Shown one piece after another: positions 34,304 through 41,381 of a stretch of 64,000 nucleotides of DNA. Every line of letters starts with the position of its first letter. The stretch's first letter is position 1. Both the position numbers and the translations under genes were made by a program. Under the pieces are notes generated by a model that saw only the letters and a program-made list of their open reading frames with translations, made no database searches and was not told the DNA's origin. The DNA is from Candidatus Jordarchaeales archaeon (GTDB taxonomy: Archaea; Asgardarchaeota; Jordiarchaeia; Jordiarchaeales; Freyrarchaeaceae): NCBI GenBank assembly GCA_038889235.1, contig JAWAHN010000003.1, forward strand, positions 406,058 through 470,057. The letters run 5' to 3'.

Positions 34304-35623
34304 CTACCGCGCAGTCTTTCTTAGAAGCTCGACCGCCTCGCTGAGGGGTATTTGTTCGTAGCGCTTTTTTTCATCCCTCAGGTAGACTGTCACGGTTCCA
34401 GTTGACTCCTCTTTCTCCCCGACGAATACCAGGGCGCGTATCCCCTTCTTCTCCGAGTACTCAAGCTGCTTCTTGTGGCTTCTCCTCATAAGGTCCACTT
34501 GAGTCTTCAATCCCTCCTTTCGCATCTCTTCAGCAACTTTGCGAGCGTAGCCTTTACACTTCTCATCCAAAGATATGACGAAAACCTGTGTACACGTTTT
34601 CTTTTCGAGGCTGAAAAGCCCCAACTCCAGCCCGGCGTCTATGATCCTCTCAAGCCCTATGCTCACACCCGTCGAGGGAGTCTTAGGACCGCCGTAGCGC
34701 TCTATGAGGTCATCGTATCTTCCTCCTCCCGCCAGTGCGCCTATCCTAGGCTCGTCCACGTAGACTTCAAGTATTGGCCCGGTGTAATAATCTAGCCCCC
34801 TCACCATGCTTAGGTCGAGCACTATGTTGTTCTTGTGACTAGAAAGGTCCATTAGTTCACGCAAGTGTCCGACCGCTGTCCTAACGTTGGCGTTACGCCC
34901 AAATTTGTCCTCCAGCTCGTCGAGCGACTTTTCCGGGTTTCCCGAAACCCCCACGGTCTCCATTATCTTTTCGACCTCAGCTTCCCCCAGCCCTGCCTTG
35001 AGTAGCTCGCCTCTCACCCCACTCTCCCCTATCTTCTCGAGCTTGTCTATAGCTCTGAACACCTCTAAGACTTTCCCTTCACCATAGCGGGAAATGTTGA
35101 ACTCCTCCTCGAATATACCTTTCAAGAGGCGTCTGTCGTTCAGTCTTACTCTGAACTCCTTGTAGCCGAGTGATTCCATCACGTCACACACGACATCGAC
35201 TATCTCAGCGTCAGCTTCAGGGTAGGGTGATCCGACTATGTCCGCATCACACTGCCAGAACTCCCTGTAGCGCCCCTTCTGGGGCCTTTCATGTCTCCAG
35301 ACGCGGCCAATGTGGTACCTTTTGAATGGCAGCGTTGGAGGGTTGCTGGCGACAAACCTGGCAAGGGGCACTGTGAGGTCGTATCTGAGGGCAAGCCACT
35401 CGCCGCTCCACGGGTCCTGGAAGCGGTAGAGAAGCTTGGATTCAACCTCCTCCCCATACTTGCCCTTCAACGTCTCCCAGTACTCTATTGCGGGTGTCTC
35501 CAAAGGGTCGAACCCGTAGCGTTCAAAGACGTCCTCGATCACACTTATAACTCTCTTCCTTAAGAGGAGGACTTCTGGGGGGAAGTCTCTGAAGCCGCGG
35601 GGAATACTATACCTGGTCGACAC
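34304..35623 (-). CDS. hisS: Histidyl-tRNA synthetase
   Basis: A class II synthetase of about 439 residues. Motif 1 lies near residues 50-60 with TPAIEYWETLKGKYGEE following it, motif 2 as RVWRHERPQKGRYREFWQCDADIVG, the His-specific RGLDYYTGPILEV near residue 255, and motif 3 as GVSIGLERI, then an anticodon-binding domain. The GTG at 35623 follows GGAGG closely and gives the usual N-terminus STRYSIPRGFRDFPP; the open frame further upstream overlaps the tRNA gene and is not coding. The gene of its own substrate, tRNA-His, ends 71 bases upstream on the same strand, so the two may be cotranscribed. Confidence 0.95.
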   Translation of the reverse strand: MSTRYSIPRGFRDFPPEVLLLRKRVISVIEDVFERYGFDPLETPAIEYWETLKGKYGEEVESKLLYRFQDPWSGEWLALRYDLTVPLARFVASNPPTLPFKRYHIGRVWRHERPQKGRYREFWQCDADIVGSPYPEADAEIVDVVCDVMESLGYKEFRVRLNDRRLLKGIFEEEFNISRYGEGKVLEVFRAIDKLEKIGESGVRGELLKAGLGEAEVEKIMETVGVSGNPEKSLDELEDKFGRNANVRTAVGHLRELMDLSSHKNNIVLDLSMVRGLDYYTGPILEVYVDEPRIGALAGGGRYDDLIERYGGPKTPSTGVSIGLERIIDAGLELGLFSLEKKTCTQVFVISLDEKCKGYARKVAEEMRKEGLKTQVDLMRRSHKKQLEYSEKKGIRALVFVGEKEESTGTVTVYLRDEKKRYEQIPLSEAVELLRKTAR

Positions 35624-35693
35624 GGACACCTCCGCACTGACCAGCAGTTTACCGCCTGGAGAACGAGGCGGACTAGTGGAAGTGAAGTATGAG

Positions 35694-35841
35694 GGTGCCG
35701 GGCGGGATTCTCGTGGATTGTATCCAAGTCGAACCCGCGACCTCGGGACTGCATGCACACGTGCTTTGCTGCCCCGACCTGGGTCCACAGTCCCGCGCTG
35801 GTGGGGCTTCCTACAGCTCTCCCAGGCTGAGCTACCGGCAC
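35694..35841 (-). tRNA. tRNA-His(GTG) with three introns
   Basis: Minus-strand gene. Acceptor GTGCCGG pairs with CCGGCAC; a G at 35842 (position -1) faces discriminator C73 (35694), the hallmark of tRNA-His. D-arm GCTC-AGCCTGGGA-GAGC, anticodon stem CGGGA/TCCCG with loop CTGTGG carrying anticodon GTG, variable AGGTC, T-stem GCGGG/CCCGC with TTCGA...AT. Removing three inserts restores a normal cloverleaf: about 19 bases near position 26/27 (GTAGGAAGCCCCACCAGCG), about 34 bases at the canonical 37/38 site, and about 20 bases within the T-loop (starting CTTGGATACAATCC). No CCA is encoded. Multi-intron tRNAs are known mainly in Thermoproteales-like archaea. Confidence 0.88.
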
Positions 35842-35916
35842 CTCAACAAAGAGATAGTCACTTAGTTTTTAAAGGTTTTCTGCTCTTCGGCGGCTCTGAG
35901 AATGGTCCTGGGAAGC

Positions 35917-36330
35917 TTACGTCCCGTTTTCACGCTTTTCTTTTGAGTTGCCTAGTATGCTCCTAACTTTCTTGACTGTCCCCCTAAGCTTCTGGAGCAT
36001 TAGCCCAAGCTGGTGTTCGGGTATCCCTGCGGCGACCAGTATCACTTGACCAGCTTCCATGGCGATGATGAAGCCCTTGGTCCCGTGTACTATACACTCT
36101 GTCACATCACCCTGGATGAACGCTTTAGAAATAAGGTTGCATGCGGAAAAAAGGCTGAAAGCGCTCTCTAGGGCCTTCTCCGGGTCAGAGTACTTGAGCC
36201 TTTCAACTACCATGTTCCCCGAGAGGTCCAACACTAGGATGTCGACATTTCCTGGGTAGTTCTCGTTCTTCAGGAGAGTATTCAATTTCTCTGCAATCTC
36301 CCTACTTATGGGACTAGCGCGCTCTATCAA
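35917..36330 (-). CDS. Roadblock/LC7-like protein
   Basis: About 137 residues resembling a roadblock/LC7 fold: an N-terminal helix, VDILVLDLSGNMVVER, a helix AFSLFSACNLISKAF, the strand pair TECIVHGTKGFIIAMEAGQVILVAAG and a final amphipathic helix HQLGLMLQKLRGTVKKV. Role unknown; probably a small-GTPase partner or scaffold. TTG at 36330 chosen because the TATA box CTTTATATTTC near 36395 predicts transcription from about 36368 and GAGGAAA precedes the codon; an in-frame GTG at 36375 is upstream of that point. Divergent from the second hdrC. Confidence 0.72.
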   Translation of the reverse strand: MIERASPISREIAEKLNTLLKNENYPGNVDILVLDLSGNMVVERLKYSDPEKALESAFSLFSACNLISKAFIQGDVTECIVHGTKGFIIAMEAGQVILVAAGIPEHQLGLMLQKLRGTVKKVRSILGNSKEKRENGT

Positions 36331-36526
36331 GGTTTCCTCGCCTCGGAAAAAGAAGGGGCTACAAGAACACCACACACTGAGAAGCGGTGAAATATAAAGA
36401 TTCTAGTTAAGACATACATTTCTTCAGCTTTGGAGCCCAAGGGGGTTCCATGCTTCTTCACGGAGGAGGAAAAAGAAATATTGAGGATAGCGCGATGTAT
36501 CAGCAAGAGGCACGGAGGAGAGCGAT

Positions 36527-37015
36527 TTGGGTGCATTCGCTCCCGGTGGTCTCGAAAGCGCGGCAACGCTTCCGAAAAATATCTTGAAATACTGCATGCA
36601 GTGCTCGCTGTGCTCGAGCGTCTGCCCCACAGCCCGCCTCGTCAAAGAGTTTAACCCTAGACGCATAGTTTGGGGAGCGATCCTGGGTCTCGAGGATGAC
36701 GCTGTGGAAAACGGCAGCGTGTGGTTCTGCCTTAGTTGCCACCTCTGCTCCGAGGTATGCCCCATGAAGGTGAAGGTTTCAAGCCTGATGACGTTCTTCA
36801 AAAACCTGCTCGCTGAAAGGGGGAAAATCCCAGAGGGGGTCCTACAGGAGGCGAGCATGATTTTCAAGACTGGGAGAGGGGTGCCATACTCGCCCGCCGT
36901 CGAGAAGAGGAGGGCTTCTCTATCGCTTCCCCCACTTCCACCCGTTGACATCGAGGAGATTAAAAAGCTGCTGGGCAGGCTGAAGCTACCGATCGAGGGA
37001 GGAGAGGGGAAATGA
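36527..37015 (+). CDS. HdrC-like Fe-S subunit, second copy
   Basis: A 162-residue protein with two [4Fe-4S] motifs, CMQCSLCSSVCPTA near residue 23 and CLSCHLCSEVCPMK near 68, followed by the helical HdrC tail. It overlaps the following HdrB-like gene by 4 bases. No HdrA is next to this pair, so it probably borrows one of the other two or serves another donor. The TTG start is supported by GGAGGAG six bases upstream. A short frame from 36430 reads protein-like (TEEEKEILRIARCISKRHGG) just upstream in another frame; it may be a small leader gene or a frameshifted N-terminal extension. Confidence 0.88.
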   Translation: MGAFAPGGLESAATLPKNILKYCMQCSLCSSVCPTARLVKEFNPRRIVWGAILGLEDDAVENGSVWFCLSCHLCSEVCPMKVKVSSLMTFFKNLLAERGKIPEGVLQEASMIFKTGRGVPYSPAVEKRRASLSLPPLPPVDIEEIKKLLGRLKLPIEGGEGK

Positions 37016-37884
37016 CGGATTATTCGCTCTTCTTGGGGTGCATTATCCCCTTACGGTTCCCCTTCCTTGAAGCGTCCTCGAGGAAAGTGCTTGACCTTCT
37101 GGGCGTGAGGTGTGAAACGCTTAAGGGTGCAAGTTGCTGCCCCGACCCTGTTGGCGTCCAGTCTGTTAGCTTCAAGGCGTGGCTTTACATTGCTGCTAGG
37201 AACCTAGCGCTCGCCGAGGAGGAGGGGAGGGACGTTTTGACTCTTTGCAGCGGGTGCTTTGAGACCCTTAAGACCGCCAGGGAGATTCTGCTGCAGAGCC
37301 CCGAGCTCATGGAGGAGGTGAACGAGGCCCTAAAGAGCATAGATAGGGAGTTTAAGGGGGAGGTAGACGTCGTGCACCTAGTCGAAGCTATATACAGAGT
37401 TGGGCCCGGAAAGGTGAGAAACATGGTTGTGAGGGAGCTAGACGCCGGGGTGGCGGTTCACTACGGGTGCCACTTGTTGAGGCCAAGCGAGCACCTTAGG
37501 TTCGACGACCCGGAGAACCCGAGGAAGCTGGATGAGCTCGTCGAGGCGCTCGGTGCCCGGAGCGTTGAGTACGAGTACAAGCACCTGTGCTGCGGGGCGA
37601 CTGTGGGCAACGTCAAGAGGGATTTAGCCCACGAGTACGTTAAGTGGAAGCTTAAGTTTATCGCTAGATCGGGGGCGGAGTGCATGGTTGTAGCCTGCCC
37701 CTTCTGCTTTGCGCAGTACGACCTTGGACAGGTAGAGCTCAGTAGGAGGGGGGAGAGGTTCAACCTGCCAGTCTTCTACTACCCTGAAATGCTCGGCCTA
37801 GCTTTAGGTTGCAGCTATAGGGAGCTTGGGCTACACATGCACAGGACGAGCGTGGAGCCCTTCCTGAGAAAACACATACTTTAA
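37012..37884 (+). CDS. HdrB-like subunit, second copy
   Basis: A 290-residue CCG-domain protein: GASCCPDPV and TLCSGCFETL in domain one, HYGCHLLRPS, HLCCGATVGNV and VACPFCFAQYD in domain two. All cysteines needed for non-cubane clusters are present. It is diverged from the hdrB at 28153 (GATVGN in place of GAGGGV) and closer in pattern to the third copy at 49286 (CGVGN). Such HdrBC pairs can reduce disulfides other than CoM-S-S-CoB; substrate unknown. Confidence 0.9.
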   Translation: MTDYSLFLGCIIPLRFPFLEASSRKVLDLLGVRCETLKGASCCPDPVGVQSVSFKAWLYIAARNLALAEEEGRDVLTLCSGCFETLKTAREILLQSPELMEEVNEALKSIDREFKGEVDVVHLVEAIYRVGPGKVRNMVVRELDAGVAVHYGCHLLRPSEHLRFDDPENPRKLDELVEALGARSVEYEYKHLCCGATVGNVKRDLAHEYVKWKLKFIARSGAECMVVACPFCFAQYDLGQVELSRRGERFNLPVFYYPEMLGLALGCSYRELGLHMHRTSVEPFLRKHIL

Positions 37885-37891
37885 CTCGTTC

Positions 37892-38083
37892 TCAGTAGCT
37901 TTCGCCCATCTCCCGCAGAGTTTTCTTGAGCTGGCTGATCGTTCTAGCCAAGTTGTTCAGTATGATAAGGTCGTCCCGCGTTTTGTGCTCTTTCCCCCTA
38001 AGATACTCCCTGTAAACTCTTTGAAGCTCCTCGAGGAACGCTTTCACGTCCTCCTTGCTCATCTTCACGTGAAACTCTAACAC
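37892..38083 (-). CDS. Small helical protein, unknown
   Basis: A 63-residue charged, alpha-helical protein (EDVKAFLEELQRVYREYLRG; LIILNNLARTISQLKKTLREMG) with a heptad-like spacing of leucines that suggests a coiled coil or two-helix bundle. GTG at 38083 or ATG at 38062 could start it. Convergent with the second HdrB-like gene, 7 bases apart. I do not recognise a family. Its length and composition look coding, but the assignment is moderate. Confidence 0.5.
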   Translation of the reverse strand: MLEFHVKMSKEDVKAFLEELQRVYREYLRGKEHKTRDDLIILNNLARTISQLKKTLREMGESY

Positions 38084-38224
38084 CCAGGAGCCCTCCGCAG
38101 ACGAGATGAAGAGTCTAGTTGAGGGAGACTAGAAGGGAAAAATAAAGACGCGTAATAGTGAGAAAATACCGAGGCGGCATCCAGGCGCCGGGACTAAAAA
38201 GTAGCTTTCCAGCTCCAAGACTTG

Positions 38225-38812
38225 TTAGAACGCGAGCTGCAACACGTTGTAGTACACTACGTCCCCTTGCCTGTTTACTAAAGCCATCGTGAGCTGCTTC
38301 CTCGTGCTAACTGCGAGCTTGGTGACGCGGTCGAGCTCCTTAAGGTCTATGGGGGTTCCCTCGGTAACAATGTATATGAGGTTCTTCGCCACTTCCTCTC
38401 CAGCCTTGCAACCCCTCGGGTATAACCTGAAGTCTATTCCGCCGCCGAAGCCCTGCTTGACAACATACCCTCTGCTCCTCAAGTCCCTGTAGACGAGGTA
38501 CCGCACCCAGACTTTTGGATCCCTTTTACTGAAGTGCTTCACAAGGTCGCGGAACGCGTACTCCCTCCCTTCTTCGTCCTTAACTATGAGTCTTCCACGC
38601 TCCACAAGTAGCAGGGCTTCAACCGGTGTTAGGTGGAGCTTGCCGTCGCCTTCAAACTCGCCGTAGCTACCTTTCTCGTATATCTTTCTGCCCTCCTCTT
38701 CGCTTACGACAACCTCGTCGTCTCTCAGCAGGCCGGAGAAGACCTCTAGTTCTTCCTCTCCTTCCTCTTTGAAGAATAACCCCTCTTGCTGCTCTTCCCT
38801 TTCTTCCTCCAT
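38225..38812 (-). CDS. endA: tRNA-splicing endonuclease EndA-like subunit lacking the catalytic histidine
   Basis: A 195-residue protein. After an acidic N-terminal tail comes the N-terminal EndA domain (LHLTPVEALLLVERGRL) and the C-terminal nuclease fold: YRDLRSRGYVVKQGFGGGIDFRLYPRG, with the catalytic tyrosine, and KLAVSTRKQLTMALVN with the catalytic lysine. The histidine expected about ten residues after the tyrosine (HSKYLxY in homologues) is replaced: the segment reads EEVAKNLIYIV. It may be the structural partner of a crenarchaeal-type heterotetramer whose catalytic subunit is elsewhere. It cleaves at bulge-helix-bulge motifs, consistent with the three-intron tRNA nearby. Confidence 0.82.
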   Translation of the reverse strand: MEEEREEQQEGLFFKEEGEEELEVFSGLLRDDEVVVSEEEGRKIYEKGSYGEFEGDGKLHLTPVEALLLVERGRLIVKDEEGREYAFRDLVKHFSKRDPKVWVRYLVYRDLRSRGYVVKQGFGGGIDFRLYPRGCKAGEEVAKNLIYIVTEGTPIDLKELDRVTKLAVSTRKQLTMALVNRQGDVVYYNVLQLAF

Positions 38813-38891
38813 TTAACGCCACCAGAACTTTGTTATATGGGGAAGTGTTTTAAAGTTTCCCTGCACCGAAGGGAGAAGTGGTGACCTGAAG

Positions 38892-39407
38892 TTGCTTGCC
38901 GGCAAACTGAGGGAGTTGCTTAAGGGGGCACGTAGGGTCGCAGTGATAGGCGTGGGGAGCAGGTTTAGGGGGGATGACGCGCTAGGTCTGGAAGTAGCCA
39001 GGAGGCTTAAAGGAGCCGGGCTGAGGGGCGTGCTGGTGGTGGAGGCTGAAACCGTGCCTGAGAACTTCACAGGCGAGCTTAGAAGGTTCCACCCAAGCCA
39101 CGTCTTGCTCGTGGACGCAGCGCACTTTGGAGGTAAACCGGGGGATGTCGTCGTAGCGTCCGGCTCCTCATCCATGCGCGGAGTTTCTTTCTCGACGCAC
39201 CACATGCCGCTTTCCATGTTCGCAAGATTCGTTGAGGCATCAATAGGCTCAACGGTCGTCCTGGTTGGGGTCCAGCCGGGTAGCCTCCACGGGGAGGGGC
39301 TCTCACCCGAGGTGGAAGACGCGGTGTCAATTCTCACAAAGATTTTAAGCGAAGTCCTTTCAGAATTACCGGGCTTAGAGGCGGTGTCCGAAATTGGAGA
39401 GAATTAG
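38892..39407 (+). CDS. Hydrogenase maturation protease (HycI/HoxM family)
   Basis: A 171-residue endopeptidase that normally trims the C-terminus of the [NiFe] large subunit after nickel insertion. Conserved features: VAVIGVGSRFRGDDALGLEV with the nickel-sensing Asp, VEAETVPENFTGEL with the Glu, LLVDAAHFGG, and THHMPLSMF with the conserved histidine. Its likely substrate is the hydrogenase at 22372-23863; since the L2 motif there lies on VhuU, which has a 21-residue tail after the final histidine, VhuU itself would be the cleaved chain (inference). TTG start. Overlaps thpR by 14 bases. Confidence 0.88.
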   Translation: MLAGKLRELLKGARRVAVIGVGSRFRGDDALGLEVARRLKGAGLRGVLVVEAETVPENFTGELRRFHPSHVLLVDAAHFGGKPGDVVVASGSSSMRGVSFSTHHMPLSMFARFVEASIGSTVVLVGVQPGSLHGEGLSPEVEDAVSILTKILSEVLSELPGLEAVSEIGEN

Positions 39408-39948
39408 GGCTTTCATAGCGGTGGACGTCCAGGATCCGGGCGTTCTCGAAATGGTTAGGCGGATACAAGAAGATCTTTCGCGCCACGTGAAAGCTAAGTT
39501 CGTCGAGCTTGAGAACATCCACTTCACATTGAAGTTTCTGGGGGAGATAAGCGAGGAAGCAGTGGAGGAAGTTCACGGGGTCATGAAGGAGCTGAAGTTT
39601 GAGCCATTCGAGCTGAGGCTGTGCGGGGTAGGCTGCTTCCCCGACGCGAGGAGAGTAAACGTGATATGGATTGGGGCCCGCGAGGGGGGCGATAAGCTCA
39701 CCCTTCTGGCAAACGAGCTGGAGAGAAAGCTTAGGAGGCTGGGCTTCGAGCCCGAGCAGAGGCCGTTCACCCCGCACGCCACGATAGCTAGGGTGAAATA
39801 CGTCCAAAGCCGCGAGGGTCTCGTTTCAACCCTTGAAAAGATGAAAAACTTGGAGATTGGTAGGATAGTCGTCGACTCGGTCAAGCTTAAGAAGAGCCAG
39901 CTGACGCCTAAGGGGCCAATATACACGACGCTTAGAAGCGTCCCGTGA
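39394..39948 (+). CDS. thpR: RNA 2',3'-cyclic phosphodiesterase (2'-5' RNA ligase family)
   Basis: A 184-residue 2H phosphoesterase with both catalytic motifs: HFTLKFLG near residue 43 and HATIARVK near 128. In archaea these enzymes open 2',3'-cyclic phosphates and can ligate tRNA half-molecules in vitro. It overlaps the protease gene upstream and the CCA-adding enzyme downstream (4 bases), forming an RNA-processing operon. TTG start. Confidence 0.93.
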   Translation: MERIRAFIAVDVQDPGVLEMVRRIQEDLSRHVKAKFVELENIHFTLKFLGEISEEAVEEVHGVMKELKFEPFELRLCGVGCFPDARRVNVIWIGAREGGDKLTLLANELERKLRRLGFEPEQRPFTPHATIARVKYVQSREGLVSTLEKMKNLEIGRIVVDSVKLKKSQLTPKGPIYTTLRSVP

Positions 39949-41381
39949 GGGGACGAGAGTTGAGCAGGCTTAGCGAGGTGTGCCAGCGAGTCCTCGAAAA
40001 AATAACGCCTACACGCGAGGAACGGGAGAGAGTGCTCAAGCTAGCCGAGGAAGTAATTCGGAGGATATCCAGGGAGGCTGAGGCTTTAGGAGTCGAGGTG
40101 AAGCCCATGCTTGTAGGCTCTATGGCGAAGGACACGTGGATTAAAGGGGACCAGGACGTGGACATATTCATGGTCTTCCCCCAGAAGTACGGCTTCGAGG
40201 AAATAGGAGAAATAGGTTTGAAGATCGCGAGGAGGGTCACCGGGGGGAAGGGGGAGGAGCAGTACGCCGAGCACCCCTATTTGAGGACTGAGATTGACGG
40301 TTACACGTTTGACCTCGTCCCGTGCTTCGAAGTCGAGGACGCCACAAAACTCCGCTCCTCGGTTGACAGGACACCGCTCCACACGCGCTACGTGCTAAGC
40401 CGAATGGACGAGAGACTTAAAGGGGAGACGAGGCTGCTCAAAGCTTTCATGAAGGGGGTGGGCGTCTACGGAGCCGAGCTGAAGGTCGGAGGGTTCTCCG
40501 GCTACCTCTGTGAGCTGCTAGTAATAGCTTACGGGTCGTTCGAGTCGGTTCTCAGGGCGGCGACGAGCTGGGGGAGCAGGGAGGTTATAGACGTGGAGAA
40601 GCACTACGATGACCCCGAGAGGCCGCGCAAGATGTTCAACTCCCCCCTCATAGTCATAGACCCCGTTGACCCGAAAAGGAATGCAGCTGCAGCAGTTACA
40701 CAGCAGAAGCTCAGCGAACTCAAGGCGGCCGCCGCAGCCTTTCTAGAGGAGCCGAGCGAGGTATTCTTCTTCCCCCCGAAGCCGAAGCCGCTGACCGCTG
40801 AGGAGCTCGCTGCCAAGATGAAGGAAAGGGGGACATCGATGATCTTCATCGAGTTCAGTACGCCGAGGATTCCGCCGGACAACCTTTGGGGGCAGCTCAC
40901 CCGTTCAATCCAAGCCTTGCATAACCTCTTGGAGAGAGAGGACTTCAGGGTGGTCTCGAAAGACGTGTGGTCGAGTGACGAGAAGACCATTTTCATCTTC
41001 GAGCTTGAGTCAAGGAGAATCCCCTCAGTCAAGAGGCACATCGGCCCCCCGCCAGCTTCCCCACACCAGAGGCGCTTCGTGGAAAAACACTTGGGCTCAC
41101 CTCGGACTCTTTCGGGGCCCAGAGTGGAGGGGGACAGGTGGGTTGTTGAGGTGAGGAGAAAGTACACTGAAGCCGACGCGCTGCTAAGGGACGCGCTCAG
41201 GAACCCATCACACATAGGGCTGGGGAGCTACGTGGCAGAAAAGATTTCCGAGTCGTTCTCGATCTACGTTGACGAGGAAATACTCGGCTTTTACTCGGAG
41301 AACAGGGATTTCCAAGAGCACCTCACACTGAAAATGATAGGTAGACCGAGGTGGTTGATGAAGGAGGAGGGCCAGCGCTAG
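39945..41381 (+). CDS. cca: CCA-adding tRNA nucleotidyltransferase, archaeal class I
   Basis: A 478-residue template-independent polymerase adding CCA to tRNA 3' ends. The nucleotidyltransferase signature is VGSMAKDTWIKGDQDVDIFMVFP near residue 52, giving the GS and DxD metal ligands; a third carboxylate lies in YTFDLVPCFEVED. Central and tail domains are of the archaeal type (GVYGAELKVGGFSGYLCELL; IVIDPVDPKRNAAAAV). Needed here, since the tRNA-His gene does not encode CCA. GTG start overlapping thpR; its end overlaps the converging glycoside hydrolase gene by 4 bases. Confidence 0.95.
   Translation: MRGRELSRLSEVCQRVLEKITPTREERERVLKLAEEVIRRISREAEALGVEVKPMLVGSMAKDTWIKGDQDVDIFMVFPQKYGFEEIGEIGLKIARRVTGGKGEEQYAEHPYLRTEIDGYTFDLVPCFEVEDATKLRSSVDRTPLHTRYVLSRMDERLKGETRLLKAFMKGVGVYGAELKVGGFSGYLCELLVIAYGSFESVLRAATSWGSREVIDVEKHYDDPERPRKMFNSPLIVIDPVDPKRNAAAAVTQQKLSELKAAAAAFLEEPSEVFFFPPKPKPLTAEELAAKMKERGTSMIFIEFSTPRIPPDNLWGQLTRSIQALHNLLEREDFRVVSKDVWSSDEKTIFIFELESRRIPSVKRHIGPPPASPHQRRFVEKHLGSPRTLSGPRVEGDRWVVEVRRKYTEADALLRDALRNPSHIGLGSYVAEKISESFSIYVDEEILGFYSENRDFQEHLTLKMIGRPRWLMKEEGQR

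Noticed and set aside
34304..35788. hisS starting at 35788
   Set aside because: The extra 55 codons run through the tRNA-His gene; the GTG at 35623 has a ribosome-binding site and gives the family N-terminus.
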